Source: a virus. From it: a stretch of 44,700 nt of DNA. Made by a program: the position numbers and the translations under genes. The stretch lies in the IMG/VR virus record IMGVR_UViG_3300013100_000005, positions 1 to 44,700 of that record; one strand, written 5' to 3'. The first letter of the stretch is position 1. Each line of letters opens with the position of its first letter. The notes under the pieces were generated by a model, which was given only the letters and a program-made list of their open reading frames with translations, made no database searches and was not told the origin of the DNA. This document shows, in pieces, positions 7,166 to 15,328 of this stretch.

Positions 7166-7405
7166 ATGGCAAAGGTTCAGAACGTGGAACTTTACAATAC
7201 AGTATTGGAACGTTCCGAAAGTTTCGAGATTAACCACGCCGAACGAATTTTAAGAATGCCAAAAAACGGCGGTTGGCAATTACCGGAGGATTCACAATAT
7301 AAATTCGACTTTAACAATGGCATTGGGTATAGAAGTAATAAAAAAGCAGTTATTGGAACCGAAAAAACGGGCAACAATAGCGAAAGCGATTCAGCATCAG
7401 AATAG
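7166..7405 (+). CDS. Small protein with AERILRMP domain, before the portal
   Basis: 79 residues. The core ELYN...HAERILRMP...WQLP...YKFDFNNGI also appears in the lipoprotein gene at 27481-27819 (ELYN, AERLLRMP, W-IP, Y-FNFNTG), so the two share a domain of about 50 residues. The C-terminal 20 residues are Ser/Glu/Asn-rich and probably flexible. It begins three bases after the structural gene and overlaps the portal start by 89 bases. Function unknown; expression with head genes suggests a virion or assembly role. Confidence 0.7.
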   Translation: MAKVQNVELYNTVLERSESFEINHAERILRMPKNGGWQLPEDSQYKFDFNNGIGYRSNKKAVIGTEKTGNNSESDSASE

Positions 7406-9059
7406 AATTAAATTCCATGCTCAAACCAATATTACCCCGGTTATCAACCAACCGTTAACGGACTTTTTAAGTTTCGTTGGTGCCTTAATTCCTAAAGATA
7501 AGTTTAGAATTTTTAAAACACTTTTCCGTTATCCCGTTAAAACCAATGGGATAACGGGAATTTGCTTTGATAAGTTAAGCCGTGTTTTTGATGGTCGTAA
7601 CCCGGCGTTCAATTATCAGTTTATGGATAGTGAGCAAAGGGACGATTGGGAATATTACCGCCAGGATGTTTTGCACGAACCAACCATTTGGCAAACGAAA
7701 GGTTGGGACTTTTTTAAAACCGAGATCAACAGCGTTTTAATTGTTGATTTACCCGCCGAACAAGACCCAACGGATAAGTACCCGCAACCGTATTTCTACT
7801 TTCTTACCATTGACCAGGTGTTGACGTATGAGGTGGATTACAAAACCGGGTACATGAATTGGATTATATTTAGACAACCGGACGGAAAAATTGCCGTGTT
7901 CGATAAAGAACATTTTGAGGTTTACAATTATGACCAATCTAAAAACTCAATTGGTGCGATAATTACAAGTAACGCACATGATTTAGGATATTGCCCGGCT
8001 CGTTTCTTTTGGAATGAGCCTTTGGACATTTTAAACCCCGACGTTAAAGCGCACCCACTAACCAAAGAATTGGAATCAATGGATTGGTTTTTGTTTTTCC
8101 ACGGTTCCAAAAAGGTATTGGATATTTTCGGGGCTTACCCTATTTATTCCGGTTATGCCCAGGATTGCGATTATACCAACGAGGATTCGGGGGATAGTTG
8201 CGACGGTTCCGGTTTCTTGTTGAGCGCACGGGGTACATACAATTTGGATAATGCCGGATTAATTCAGCGTTGCCCACGTTGTTACGATAAACGAATTGCG
8301 GGAGCGGGAACATTTATTGAAATCCCAATTCCTAAAGGCGACCCGAAAGCGGACAACTACCAACCCGATCTTAAAAACCCGGTTCAATTGTTAGGTGTTG
8401 ACGCAACAAGTTTAGCCTATAACGTTACCGAGGAGGAGAGATTGAAAAACAACATTATTACCGGTGTTGTTGGTGTTGAGGGAGAGGGTAACAACGACCA
8501 GGCAATTAACGAAAAGCAAGTTGCTGCCAATTTTGAAAGTCAAAGCGCAATAATTAACCGAGTGAAAAAAGGATTTGAGGCCGCAATACAATTTGTCGAT
8601 CAAACGGCATGCGCATTGCGTTACGGTAAAAGCTTTATTTCTGCAAAGGTTAATTTAGGTACGGAGTTTTTCACATTGAGCGCAACCGATTTAAGAAACC
8701 GTTACAAGGCCGCAAAGGAAAGCGGAGCAAGTGAAGCGGAGTTGGACGCACTACATAACCAAATCATTGAAACCGAATACAGGAACAACCCAACGCAAAT
8801 GCAACGCATGTTTATATTGGCAGAGTTAGAGCCATACAGACACATGACCAGGGACGAAATGTTGGTGTTAAGTGAAAAGGGTATTGTTAGTGCAGAGGAA
8901 TTGCGCATTAAATTAAATTTCCCGACATTCGTTCGACGATTCGAGAGAGAGAATACAAATATTTTAGAGTTCGGGACGCAAATCCCTTTCGATAAAAAAA
9001 TTAACATCATTTTAAATAAATTCAAAGAGTATGGAAGTGAAAACACCACAGGGCAATAA
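7317..9059 (+). CDS. Portal protein
   Basis: 580 residues, the expected length for the dodecameric ring through which DNA enters the head. The calling evidence is position (after terminase, before scaffold and capsid), size, the N-terminal helical region and the long C-terminal helices (EAELDALHNQIIETEYR, LAELEPYRHMTRDEMLVLSE). An internal cysteine cluster is unusual: C284, C295, C319 and C322 with CDGSG and CPRC, like a zinc-binding loop. ATG 7317 overlaps the upstream gene by 89 bases; the next Met is near residue 102 and would delete conserved-looking sequence, so 7317 is preferred. The stop overlaps the next gene by 29 bases. Confidence 0.8.
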   Translation: MALGIEVIKKQLLEPKKRATIAKAIQHQNRIKFHAQTNITPVINQPLTDFLSFVGALIPKDKFRIFKTLFRYPVKTNGITGICFDKLSRVFDGRNPAFNYQFMDSEQRDDWEYYRQDVLHEPTIWQTKGWDFFKTEINSVLIVDLPAEQDPTDKYPQPYFYFLTIDQVLTYEVDYKTGYMNWIIFRQPDGKIAVFDKEHFEVYNYDQSKNSIGAIITSNAHDLGYCPARFFWNEPLDILNPDVKAHPLTKELESMDWFLFFHGSKKVLDIFGAYPIYSGYAQDCDYTNEDSGDSCDGSGFLLSARGTYNLDNAGLIQRCPRCYDKRIAGAGTFIEIPIPKGDPKADNYQPDLKNPVQLLGVDATSLAYNVTEEERLKNNIITGVVGVEGEGNNDQAINEKQVAANFESQSAIINRVKKGFEAAIQFVDQTACALRYGKSFISAKVNLGTEFFTLSATDLRNRYKAAKESGASEAELDALHNQIIETEYRNNPTQMQRMFILAELEPYRHMTRDEMLVLSEKGIVSAEELRIKLNFPTFVRRFERENTNILEFGTQIPFDKKINIILNKFKEYGSENTTGQ

Positions 9060-9624
9060 GGACGTACAGATTACGGACGTAAACGCCGAAAACTACATTG
9101 TACCGAAAGGCGAGGAACATTTGTTTCATGCTATCATTGAGGTAAAAAAGTTTGATGCTAACACCGGTAAACGTCAAAGTGTACCGAGAGTTCAAAAGTT
9201 TGGTAAAAAATCATTCGAGAGCGGAAAGGTTAGAGAAAATTTAGTTCGTCAAGGTTATGACATTATTATTTTGCATGACCCTAACGAATGGTTAAAAACG
9301 CACCAATTGCAATTGGCCGAAAAACAAAAGCAAGACCAGGAACAAGCTTTGGAAAACAAAAGGCAAAAAGAAGAGTTGGCCGCCCAACAATCGGAAGAGG
9401 CGCAACAAAAGAAAATCGACGATGCCGTTGCAAAAGCGTTGGCCGCTCAAAATGCAGCAAACCAACAAGCAATCGACAAAGCAGTTAAAGCAGCGTTGGC
9501 CGCTCAAAAGCCGGCAAAAGTTGAAGAGCCTAAAAGCGAAACCAAAACCAAAGAAAAAACAGTTGACGAAAAAATTTCGGATGCTGCAAAGGGTGGTAAC
9601 GCCGGTGGTACAAGTACCAAATAA
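9031..9624 (+). CDS. Head-assembly protein with coiled coil
   Basis: 197 residues. The N-terminal 90 residues form a compact domain ending YDIIILHDPNEWL. Residues from about 90 to 165 are Gln/Ala/Lys-rich with a heptad-like pattern and an imprecise internal repeat (KALAAQNAANQQAID and KAALAAQKPAK). The tail is Lys/Glu/Thr-rich. It overlaps the portal by 29 bases and precedes the scaffold-like gene. A role in prohead assembly or as a scaffold partner is inferred from place and composition. Confidence 0.6.
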   Translation: MEVKTPQGNKDVQITDVNAENYIVPKGEEHLFHAIIEVKKFDANTGKRQSVPRVQKFGKKSFESGKVRENLVRQGYDIIILHDPNEWLKTHQLQLAEKQKQDQEQALENKRQKEELAAQQSEEAQQKKIDDAVAKALAAQNAANQQAIDKAVKAALAAQKPAKVEEPKSETKTKEKTVDEKISDAAKGGNAGGTSTK

Positions 9625-9666
9625 ATTATTTAATTTTACACAATAAAAATTCAAAGGGTTAGAATT

Positions 9667-10623
9667 ATGGCATTAACTAGAGAAACCATTATTGCAAACG
9701 CAGCGTTAGCAAATTTAACAGACGACCAAATCAAGGCGTTGGAAACATTAAGTACAAATGATGAAAACACCGTTATTGGTAAAAAGACCGGGGAGATTTA
9801 CCGGGAAATGGACACGAAGATTAAAGAGATAACAGGCGTTGAGCGTAACGGGGACGAAAAGACCTATCTTTATTTAGCGAGAGCGGCAACCGGATTAAAA
9901 GACCAGGTTAAAGACTTGGAGGGTTTTAAAACCCAGGTTGACACTTTAACCAAAGAAAAGACCAGGTTAGAAAAAGCGATTAGCGACGGAGCGACCGACG
10001 CAGAAACTAAAAAACAATTAACCCAGGCTAAAGCAGATTTAACCGCAATTACCAATCAGTACAACACATTAAAAACCGAACACGACACCGCAAAAACAAC
10101 GCATGAACAAGCGATTTTTGACGTAACGGTTAAACATGATTTGTCAGCGGCAACGGCGGGAGTTAAATTAAAAGCTGAATTACCTAAAAGCGTTACCGAC
10201 CTTTTGTTAAACCAGGCGTTGGACAAAGTAAAAGCAATGAAACCGGAATACATCGACAACGGCCAGGGAGGTAAGCAACTTGTTTTTAAAGACGAAGCGG
10301 GCGCAATAATGAGAAACCCGGAAAATCAACTTAACCCGTTTACGGCGGCCGACTTAGTACAAAAAGAGTTAAAAGCACTTGGAGTATTAGACGAGGGACG
10401 TAAAGCGGCGGGAGGTGGAACCGGCGGAGAGGGCGGACAAGGTGGACAAGGCGGAGGCGGAACCGTTATTGATGTTAAGTCGGCTAAAACACGTGTTGAA
10501 GCAAACGAAGCTATTGGAGCCACTTTAATGGCGCAAGGGTTAACGGTTGGTTCGGACGCATACGACGCAGCAATGACGCAAGCGTGGAGAGACAACAACG
10601 TTGCCGTATTACCGGAACAATAA
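9667..10623 (+). CDS. Probable capsid scaffolding protein
   Basis: 318 residues. Residues about 70-150 are a long charged coiled coil rich in Lys, Thr and Asp (LKDQVKDLEGFKTQVDTLTK), followed by a small globular part and a Gly-rich linker near residues 245-270 (GGGTGGEGGQGGQGGGG). It lies immediately before the major capsid gene, where siphoviruses encode scaffolds. Scaffold proteins shape the prohead and then leave. No protease motif was seen. Confidence 0.7.
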   Translation: MALTRETIIANAALANLTDDQIKALETLSTNDENTVIGKKTGEIYREMDTKIKEITGVERNGDEKTYLYLARAATGLKDQVKDLEGFKTQVDTLTKEKTRLEKAISDGATDAETKKQLTQAKADLTAITNQYNTLKTEHDTAKTTHEQAIFDVTVKHDLSAATAGVKLKAELPKSVTDLLLNQALDKVKAMKPEYIDNGQGGKQLVFKDEAGAIMRNPENQLNPFTAADLVQKELKALGVLDEGRKAAGGGTGGEGGQGGQGGGGTVIDVKSAKTRVEANEAIGATLMAQGLTVGSDAYDAAMTQAWRDNNVAVLPEQ

Positions 10624-10643
10624 CAAAACAAAAAACAATCAAC

Positions 10644-10662
10644 GGGCAATGGGTTAGCCTTA
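10644..10662 (+). promoter_or_regulatory. Leader element GGGCAATGGGTTAGCC, copy 3
   Basis: Same stem and AATGGGTTA loop as the copy at 6452-6470 (C instead of T in the loop there), about 30 bases before the major capsid start. No TAnnTTTG box lies just upstream, so the element acts within a longer transcript or marks a processed end. Confidence 0.5.
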
Positions 10663-10691
10663 TCAAAAACAATTAATTAATATTTAAAAAC

Positions 10692-11807
10692 ATGAGTTTA
10701 ATAGCAACAAGGGTACAAAATTGGCGAGTAGCAAACCCGGCTTTTGACAAGAACATGACCCGCCCGCAAGAATATGGGGCGTTAGATTTCTTTATTCAGC
10801 AAACCAACGCCGCAAACAGTATTTTAAGCCCGGAGTTAAGGGATAGGGCTTTGCGCTCAATCGGTAACACTTTACAAATTCCGGTTATCAATTTCGACGA
10901 AGCCGTGCAAGTGGCCAACGTTCGTTCATGCGTTATTGCAGATAACGAAAATACATCGGCGTTATACACCGTGGTTTTCGCAACGTTCTCAATCGGTTTT
11001 ACGATGGTGCCGGCTGCATACATGAATAACGAAATTTCTTACAACCACGATTGGACACGTAAGATTGAAAAGGTAACACGTGCATTGGCTAATGCTTTAG
11101 ACATTGGTGCGGTTACTGCATTAGAGGCAAACAAAACCCAGGTGTTTAAAGATTTGCTTTATTATACCGCCGTTGGTAACGACGTGCAAGTGCCGTGGGA
11201 TTTAAGAGAGGTTGTGTTGTCGGATGCTAACACAATGATGCGTGCAAACGAATATCCAGGTTTATTACACGTTATCGGTAATGCCGGTATTGATTCAATG
11301 ATTCGCCAATTAGCGAAACACGGAATTTACAACGACGTAAACAACCGCATGGAGTTTGAAAACAAAGTTATCCACTACACCAACAACATCGTAAACGAGG
11401 CGGGTAAATTCGCAACGGCATTTGTTGTTGAGGATGGTAACGTTGGTATGTTAACCCGTGTTGATCGTGAAGCGGTACGCCGTGCAAAAGCAAACGACCA
11501 CGAATGGGATATTGTGCGTTTACCTTACATTGACTTACCGGTTGGTTCACACTTTTACACGTCGGTTGGCGATCAATCGGCAATTGCGGGTGCAGCAACG
11601 GCCGATCTTACATGTGCGGTAAAAGAACATTTTGGATTTTCGGTTGATGTTGCATTTATTGTTGCTTACAACAGTAACCCGGCAACAATTGCCAATCCAA
11701 TTATGAAATTGGAAATTGCGCAATCAACGGCAGCAAATCCGGTTGCTCGTCCGGTAACAATTGTTAACGGAGAGGATAACCCGGTTTACACGTCGGCGGT
11801 TGTTTAA
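10692..11807 (+). CDS. Major capsid protein
   Basis: 371 residues, typical for an HK97-fold capsid subunit. The call rests on position after the scaffold-like gene, size, low charge, and a dedicated leader element and terminator that favour high expression. The N-terminal region (IATRVQNWRVANPAFDKNMT) and the central helix (IEKVTRALANALDIGAVTAL) fit an N-arm and spine helix. No signature motif proves it. Codon use is that of a highly expressed gene, with many GCA, AAC and GGT. A strong terminator follows at 11831-11863. Confidence 0.8.
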   Translation: MSLIATRVQNWRVANPAFDKNMTRPQEYGALDFFIQQTNAANSILSPELRDRALRSIGNTLQIPVINFDEAVQVANVRSCVIADNENTSALYTVVFATFSIGFTMVPAAYMNNEISYNHDWTRKIEKVTRALANALDIGAVTALEANKTQVFKDLLYYTAVGNDVQVPWDLREVVLSDANTMMRANEYPGLLHVIGNAGIDSMIRQLAKHGIYNDVNNRMEFENKVIHYTNNIVNEAGKFATAFVVEDGNVGMLTRVDREAVRRAKANDHEWDIVRLPYIDLPVGSHFYTSVGDQSAIAGAATADLTCAVKEHFGFSVDVAFIVAYNSNPATIANPIMKLEIAQSTAANPVARPVTIVNGEDNPVYTSAVV

Positions 11808-11830
11808 TCGAAAAGTTCACTAACAAATTA

Positions 11831-11863
11831 AAGGGGCGGGTAAAATACCCCGTCCCTTTTTTT
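11831..11863 (+). terminator. Strong terminator after the capsid gene
   Basis: A 12-pair stem (AAGGGGCGGGTA with TACCCCGTCCCTT, one bulged C and one G-U) with a three-base loop is followed by seven T. It probably lowers expression of the downstream connector and tail genes relative to capsid. Confidence 0.9.
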
Positions 11864-11877
11864 CATTTATACCCACT

Positions 11878-13179
11878 ATGTACAGGATTAAAGAGATACA
11901 AGAAAAATTATTGCATTTGGTTGGTTGGGAACAATCATATAATCCGGCAAACGCAATTGACGAGGCAATGACCGAAACGGAAACCGGTTTGTTTTTCCAG
12001 GGAGCGCACCCGCTTTTAACTTTGGATAACGTGGCCGCAATTATGCCGGACGATTGGGGTTACCAATACCCGGATTGGGATTTAACAAAAGAGTACAAAG
12101 CAGGGGATAAAGCGAAATTTGGAAATACTATTTGGATTGCGAAAGTTGACAACCTAAACCAACAACCGTCCGAAAACATTTATTGGAAAACCTACAACAT
12201 GTTATCCGACTTTTTGGAGAAATTAACCAGGGACGGAATAGTTAAGGCAATCCAAACTTTTATCCAGGCAAAAAGGCTAAACGAGGAAACAAAGAATTTA
12301 TTGGAAAACGTAACATTCTTTGACGGTGCCGGTCGATTGGCCGCAACTATTAGCAACATGGAAAAATTGGTTGGCTTTGAAATTACCAACGTTCGTTCTA
12401 TGGGTGTAACTTCAAAGATCGAACGAATAGGTTTGCAGATGACCGGGGCAACCGGAATTGTTAAGGTGTATTTATTTCATAGTTCCCGGGTTGAGCCAAT
12501 CCAAACATTCGATTTGGATTTTACAGTTGAAAACGGCGGGTTCCAATGGTTTGATGTAAAGGATTGTTATTTGCCTAATATTGGAAGTAAAACCAATGCC
12601 GGCGGTTCGTGGTACTTAACATATAACCAAAATGATTTGCCGGCCGGTATGCAAGCGGTAAACGTGACAAAGGATTGGAGCGTTGAGCCATGCGGAACAT
12701 GCGGAATTAATAACATTGAGAATTGGCGCAACATAATGAAGTATTTGGAGGTTTCCCCGTTTATGATGCAAGCCCCAACAACATTTGAATCGATACCCGA
12801 AATGTGGGACGTTGAACGAATGATTTACACTACAACTCAAAACTATGGTATGAACGTTGAAATTTCCGTTGGTTGCGATCTAACGGATTTTATAATTTCT
12901 CAACGATCGATATTCCAAACGGTAATTCAAAGACAAGTGGCCGCAAATGCTTTGCGCACTATGGCAATGAACCCGGACGTTAAGGTTAACCGAAATCAAT
13001 CGAACGTTTCAAAAATGGATATTCTTTATGAGTTAGACGGGAACACGTCGGGCGTTCGTCCCAACGGTTTGGGTTATGACCTTAAAAAAGCATTCGACGC
13101 ATTAAGTTTAGATACAAAAGGAATTGACCGGGTTTGTTTGGGTTGCAATAACGGCGGGGTTAAGTATAGATCAATTTAA
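11878..13179 (+). CDS. Structural protein with carbohydrate-binding-like module (connector region)
   Basis: 433 residues. Residues 67-107 (WDLTKEYKAGDKAKFGNTIW, then QQPSENIYW) match the aromatic pattern of small chitin-binding type modules: Y-x-x-GD-x-x-x-x-G-x-x-W and a closing P-x-x-x-x-x-W. The middle part (about 160-270) is beta-rich, suggesting a second sandwich. The C-terminal part resembles a structural core. It lies right after the capsid terminator, where neck or connector genes occur. Its exact place in the particle is uncertain. Confidence 0.55.
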   Translation: MYRIKEIQEKLLHLVGWEQSYNPANAIDEAMTETETGLFFQGAHPLLTLDNVAAIMPDDWGYQYPDWDLTKEYKAGDKAKFGNTIWIAKVDNLNQQPSENIYWKTYNMLSDFLEKLTRDGIVKAIQTFIQAKRLNEETKNLLENVTFFDGAGRLAATISNMEKLVGFEITNVRSMGVTSKIERIGLQMTGATGIVKVYLFHSSRVEPIQTFDLDFTVENGGFQWFDVKDCYLPNIGSKTNAGGSWYLTYNQNDLPAGMQAVNVTKDWSVEPCGTCGINNIENWRNIMKYLEVSPFMMQAPTTFESIPEMWDVERMIYTTTQNYGMNVEISVGCDLTDFIISQRSIFQTVIQRQVAANALRTMAMNPDVKVNRNQSNVSKMDILYELDGNTSGVRPNGLGYDLKKAFDALSLDTKGIDRVCLGCNNGGVKYRSI

Positions 13180-13182
13180 GCT

Positions 13183-13644
13183 ATGCGAATAATCAACGAT
13201 TTGCGCAAACGAGTAAAGGAGTTCGACGAGGGTTTAAAGTCCGGGCTATTCATTTCCGAAATTATATTGGAAAACGAGGCGTTCATTGTTAACATGAATA
13301 GCGAGTTGCAATTGTATGACCAGGGGGTTAACGCTTTGGGTGTTAGTATTTCGGATTACAAACCGTATGCAGAATATACGATTGAAATTAAAAAGGCTAA
13401 AAACCAACCATACGACCGGGTAACGCTGCATGACGATGGGGATTTTGCCGGCTCATTCTTTTTACAAGTAGGAACCGAAAATTTTGAGATCAAAGCCGGG
13501 GATTTCAAAACAGTTGATCTAATGAAAAAATACGGTCGCCAAATATTGGGTTTAACCAACGAAAACTTAACCCAATTAATTTGGCAGTATATTTACCCCG
13601 ATTTAAAAACAACAACAAGAAAATACATTTATGGCAAATCCTAA
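13183..13644 (+). CDS. Neck/head-completion-like protein
   Basis: 153 residues, family not recognised. An N-terminal helix (LRKRVKEFDEGLKSGLF) is followed by a beta-rich domain (SISDYKPYAEYTIEIKKAK). It starts three bases after the previous stop and overlaps the next gene by 14 bases. Position between capsid and tape measure and small size suggest a head-tail joining component. Confidence 0.55.
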   Translation: MRIINDLRKRVKEFDEGLKSGLFISEIILENEAFIVNMNSELQLYDQGVNALGVSISDYKPYAEYTIEIKKAKNQPYDRVTLHDDGDFAGSFFLQVGTENFEIKAGDFKTVDLMKKYGRQILGLTNENLTQLIWQYIYPDLKTTTRKYIYGKS

Positions 13645-14206
13645 AGCACCCGTTATTGATAACCCACAATTAATTGATATTGTATTGGGAGAAATGCAAA
13701 CCGGATTGGTTAGCAATTTGGGTTGGTTGGATATGGCGTTTGGCCGTGCGCAAAGGTTGGTTAAAACCATTGAAACCAAAAAATACTTTACCCCAAACGT
13801 TTACACCGGTAAAGGGAACGAATATATTGGAGTTGCCCCGGATTCAAAGATTGGCAACTTTTCATTCTTTTGGTTAGATGACCCGCAAACAATGAATTGG
13901 TTGCCAGGTCAGCAAGGCGACATTAAAACAAATTTCTCTTTGATCTTTTGGTTTGACCTTAGAAGAGTTTACAACGAAGCCAACAACCGCAATACAGAGT
14001 TATTAAAAGCAAATATTTTAAGAACTTTAAACGGAGGTTTCCCAATGAGGAGCGGCCGAATTAAAATCAACCGGATTTATGAGCAAGCCGAAAACATTTA
14101 CAGAGGCTTTACTTTGGACGAGGTGGATAATCAATTTTTAATGCACCCGTTCGCCGGCTTTAGGTTCGAGGGCGAATTGACAATTATAGAACCGTGTTTG
14201 ATTTAG
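13631..14206 (+). CDS. Head-tail joining or tail terminator candidate
   Basis: 191 residues, not recognised. Mixed alpha/beta with long beta-rich stretches (FSLIFWFDLRRVYNEANNRN, GFRFEGELTIIEPCLI). The start overlaps the upstream stop by 14 bases, implying translational coupling. Tail terminator proteins of siphoviruses sit at this place and have this size, but no motif proves it. Confidence 0.5.
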   Translation: MANPKAPVIDNPQLIDIVLGEMQTGLVSNLGWLDMAFGRAQRLVKTIETKKYFTPNVYTGKGNEYIGVAPDSKIGNFSFFWLDDPQTMNWLPGQQGDIKTNFSLIFWFDLRRVYNEANNRNTELLKANILRTLNGGFPMRSGRIKINRIYEQAENIYRGFTLDEVDNQFLMHPFAGFRFEGELTIIEPCLI

Positions 14207-14208
14207 AT

Positions 14209-14463
14209 ATGGAATATTTACACGTTGTTTTAATGGTCGCTTTATTGGCGGCTTTTATCATTTTATTAGCAGATAAAACAAAATTGATTGAGTACGCCCA
14301 GGTTCACGGGAGCGAATTAATATCAAAATTGTTTCATTGCAAATATTGTTTGGCCTTTTGGCTTGCTTTAATCATTAGTTTACCGGTATCAATCTATTAT
14401 TTGGATTACCGGTTTTTGTTTATACCGTTATTTTCAACACCAATAACCCGCATGTTAGTATGA
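14209..14463 (+). CDS. Two-span membrane protein with CxxC, among tail genes
   Basis: 84 residues from ATG 14209; a GTG five codons upstream would overlap the previous stop. Hydrophobic segments at about 4-22 (LHVVLMVALLAAFIILLA) and 52-72 (FWLALIISLPVSIYYL) flank an HCKYC motif at 48-52. The pattern C-x2-C before a Trp-containing span resembles small DUF1360-like membrane proteins. Overlaps the next gene by four bases. An inner-membrane protein made with tail genes is unusual; the role is unknown. Confidence 0.65.
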   Translation: MEYLHVVLMVALLAAFIILLADKTKLIEYAQVHGSELISKLFHCKYCLAFWLALIISLPVSIYYLDYRFLFIPLFSTPITRMLV

Positions 14464-15230
14464 AAAAAATTAAAATAGGAAAATACGAGGTCGAATTGTA
14501 CGACAGTATAGACGAGTTGTCAATGTTGAGGTTCCATAAATACAATAAAATGTTACTCATTGATGCCGGAATTGGCTCCGATCTTTCGGACTTCGACGCA
14601 CGTATTGAGAAAGCACGGGTTTATTGCACAACCAAAGCCCCGGAACTTGCATTGTTGGAGTTGGATAATTTGAGGCAAACGGTTTATTTTATTCAATCCG
14701 GCATTAATACCAAACATTTGGCTTTTACCGTCCTCGTTAAGAGTATCGACGGAAAGGAAACCAACGATTTATCAATTGAGGGTTTGCAAAAAGTCCTCGA
14801 AATGTTTTCAGATATACCGCATACAGAAATGACCGCCCAAATGGAAGCGGTCAAAAAAAAAATAGATGAAGAGTTGCAAATGTATTTCCCAACGCTTTTT
14901 GATGATTCGAGCGTAAAAGAATATTACGACGATTTGTTGAGGCGAACAAAGTTAATGTTGCAAGCGATCATCAAAGGAGAGTGGGACGAGGTGCAAGCGG
15001 ATATTGATAAAATAACCGTCGCTTTAATTACCTACAATAAACCAAATGTTTTTTCCGGTACTGAAAACATGGAGATTCAGCACGATAAAAGTTTTGAGAA
15101 CATGTGTTTGTTGATTTCTCAAAAACTGCATGTTGACGCAAAGAGACAAACGGTTTTGGAGTTTTACAACGCATTCGAGTACATTAAACAAATGATGAAA
15201 ACCGAGGCGGGGAAAACTAGGCCAAAATAA
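14460..15230 (+). CDS. Tail assembly chaperone-like protein
   Basis: 256 residues, mostly helical and acidic. It lies directly before the tape measure gene, where siphoviruses encode tail assembly chaperones that bind the tape measure. No canonical X-XXY-YYZ slippery site is seen at its end. The -1 frame would add only 20 residues. So a frameshifted long form is possible but not supported. Assignment by position and helical composition. Confidence 0.5.
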   Translation: MKKIKIGKYEVELYDSIDELSMLRFHKYNKMLLIDAGIGSDLSDFDARIEKARVYCTTKAPELALLELDNLRQTVYFIQSGINTKHLAFTVLVKSIDGKETNDLSIEGLQKVLEMFSDIPHTEMTAQMEAVKKKIDEELQMYFPTLFDDSSVKEYYDDLLRRTKLMLQAIIKGEWDEVQADIDKITVALITYNKPNVFSGTENMEIQHDKSFENMCLLISQKLHVDAKRQTVLEFYNAFEYIKQMMKTEAGKTRPK

Positions 15231-15328
15231 AGCGATTTAAGACACTTATCGTTTCGGACGACCAAATGGATGTAAAAAGAATATAAATTGATTACGCAAT
15301 AAAAAGCGTTTGAATTAACACTAATAAA
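15231..15328. other. Gap before the tape measure gene
   Basis: 98 bases without a gene in the annotated frames. The -1 frame of the preceding gene stays open for 20 codons here. No promoter box or terminator is seen. Confidence 0.5.

Noticed and set aside
15220-15296. -1 ribosomal frameshift from the tail chaperone-like gene
   Set aside because: The shifted frame is open for only 20 codons and no X-XXY-YYZ slippery heptamer is present at the stop. Known chaperone extensions are much longer.
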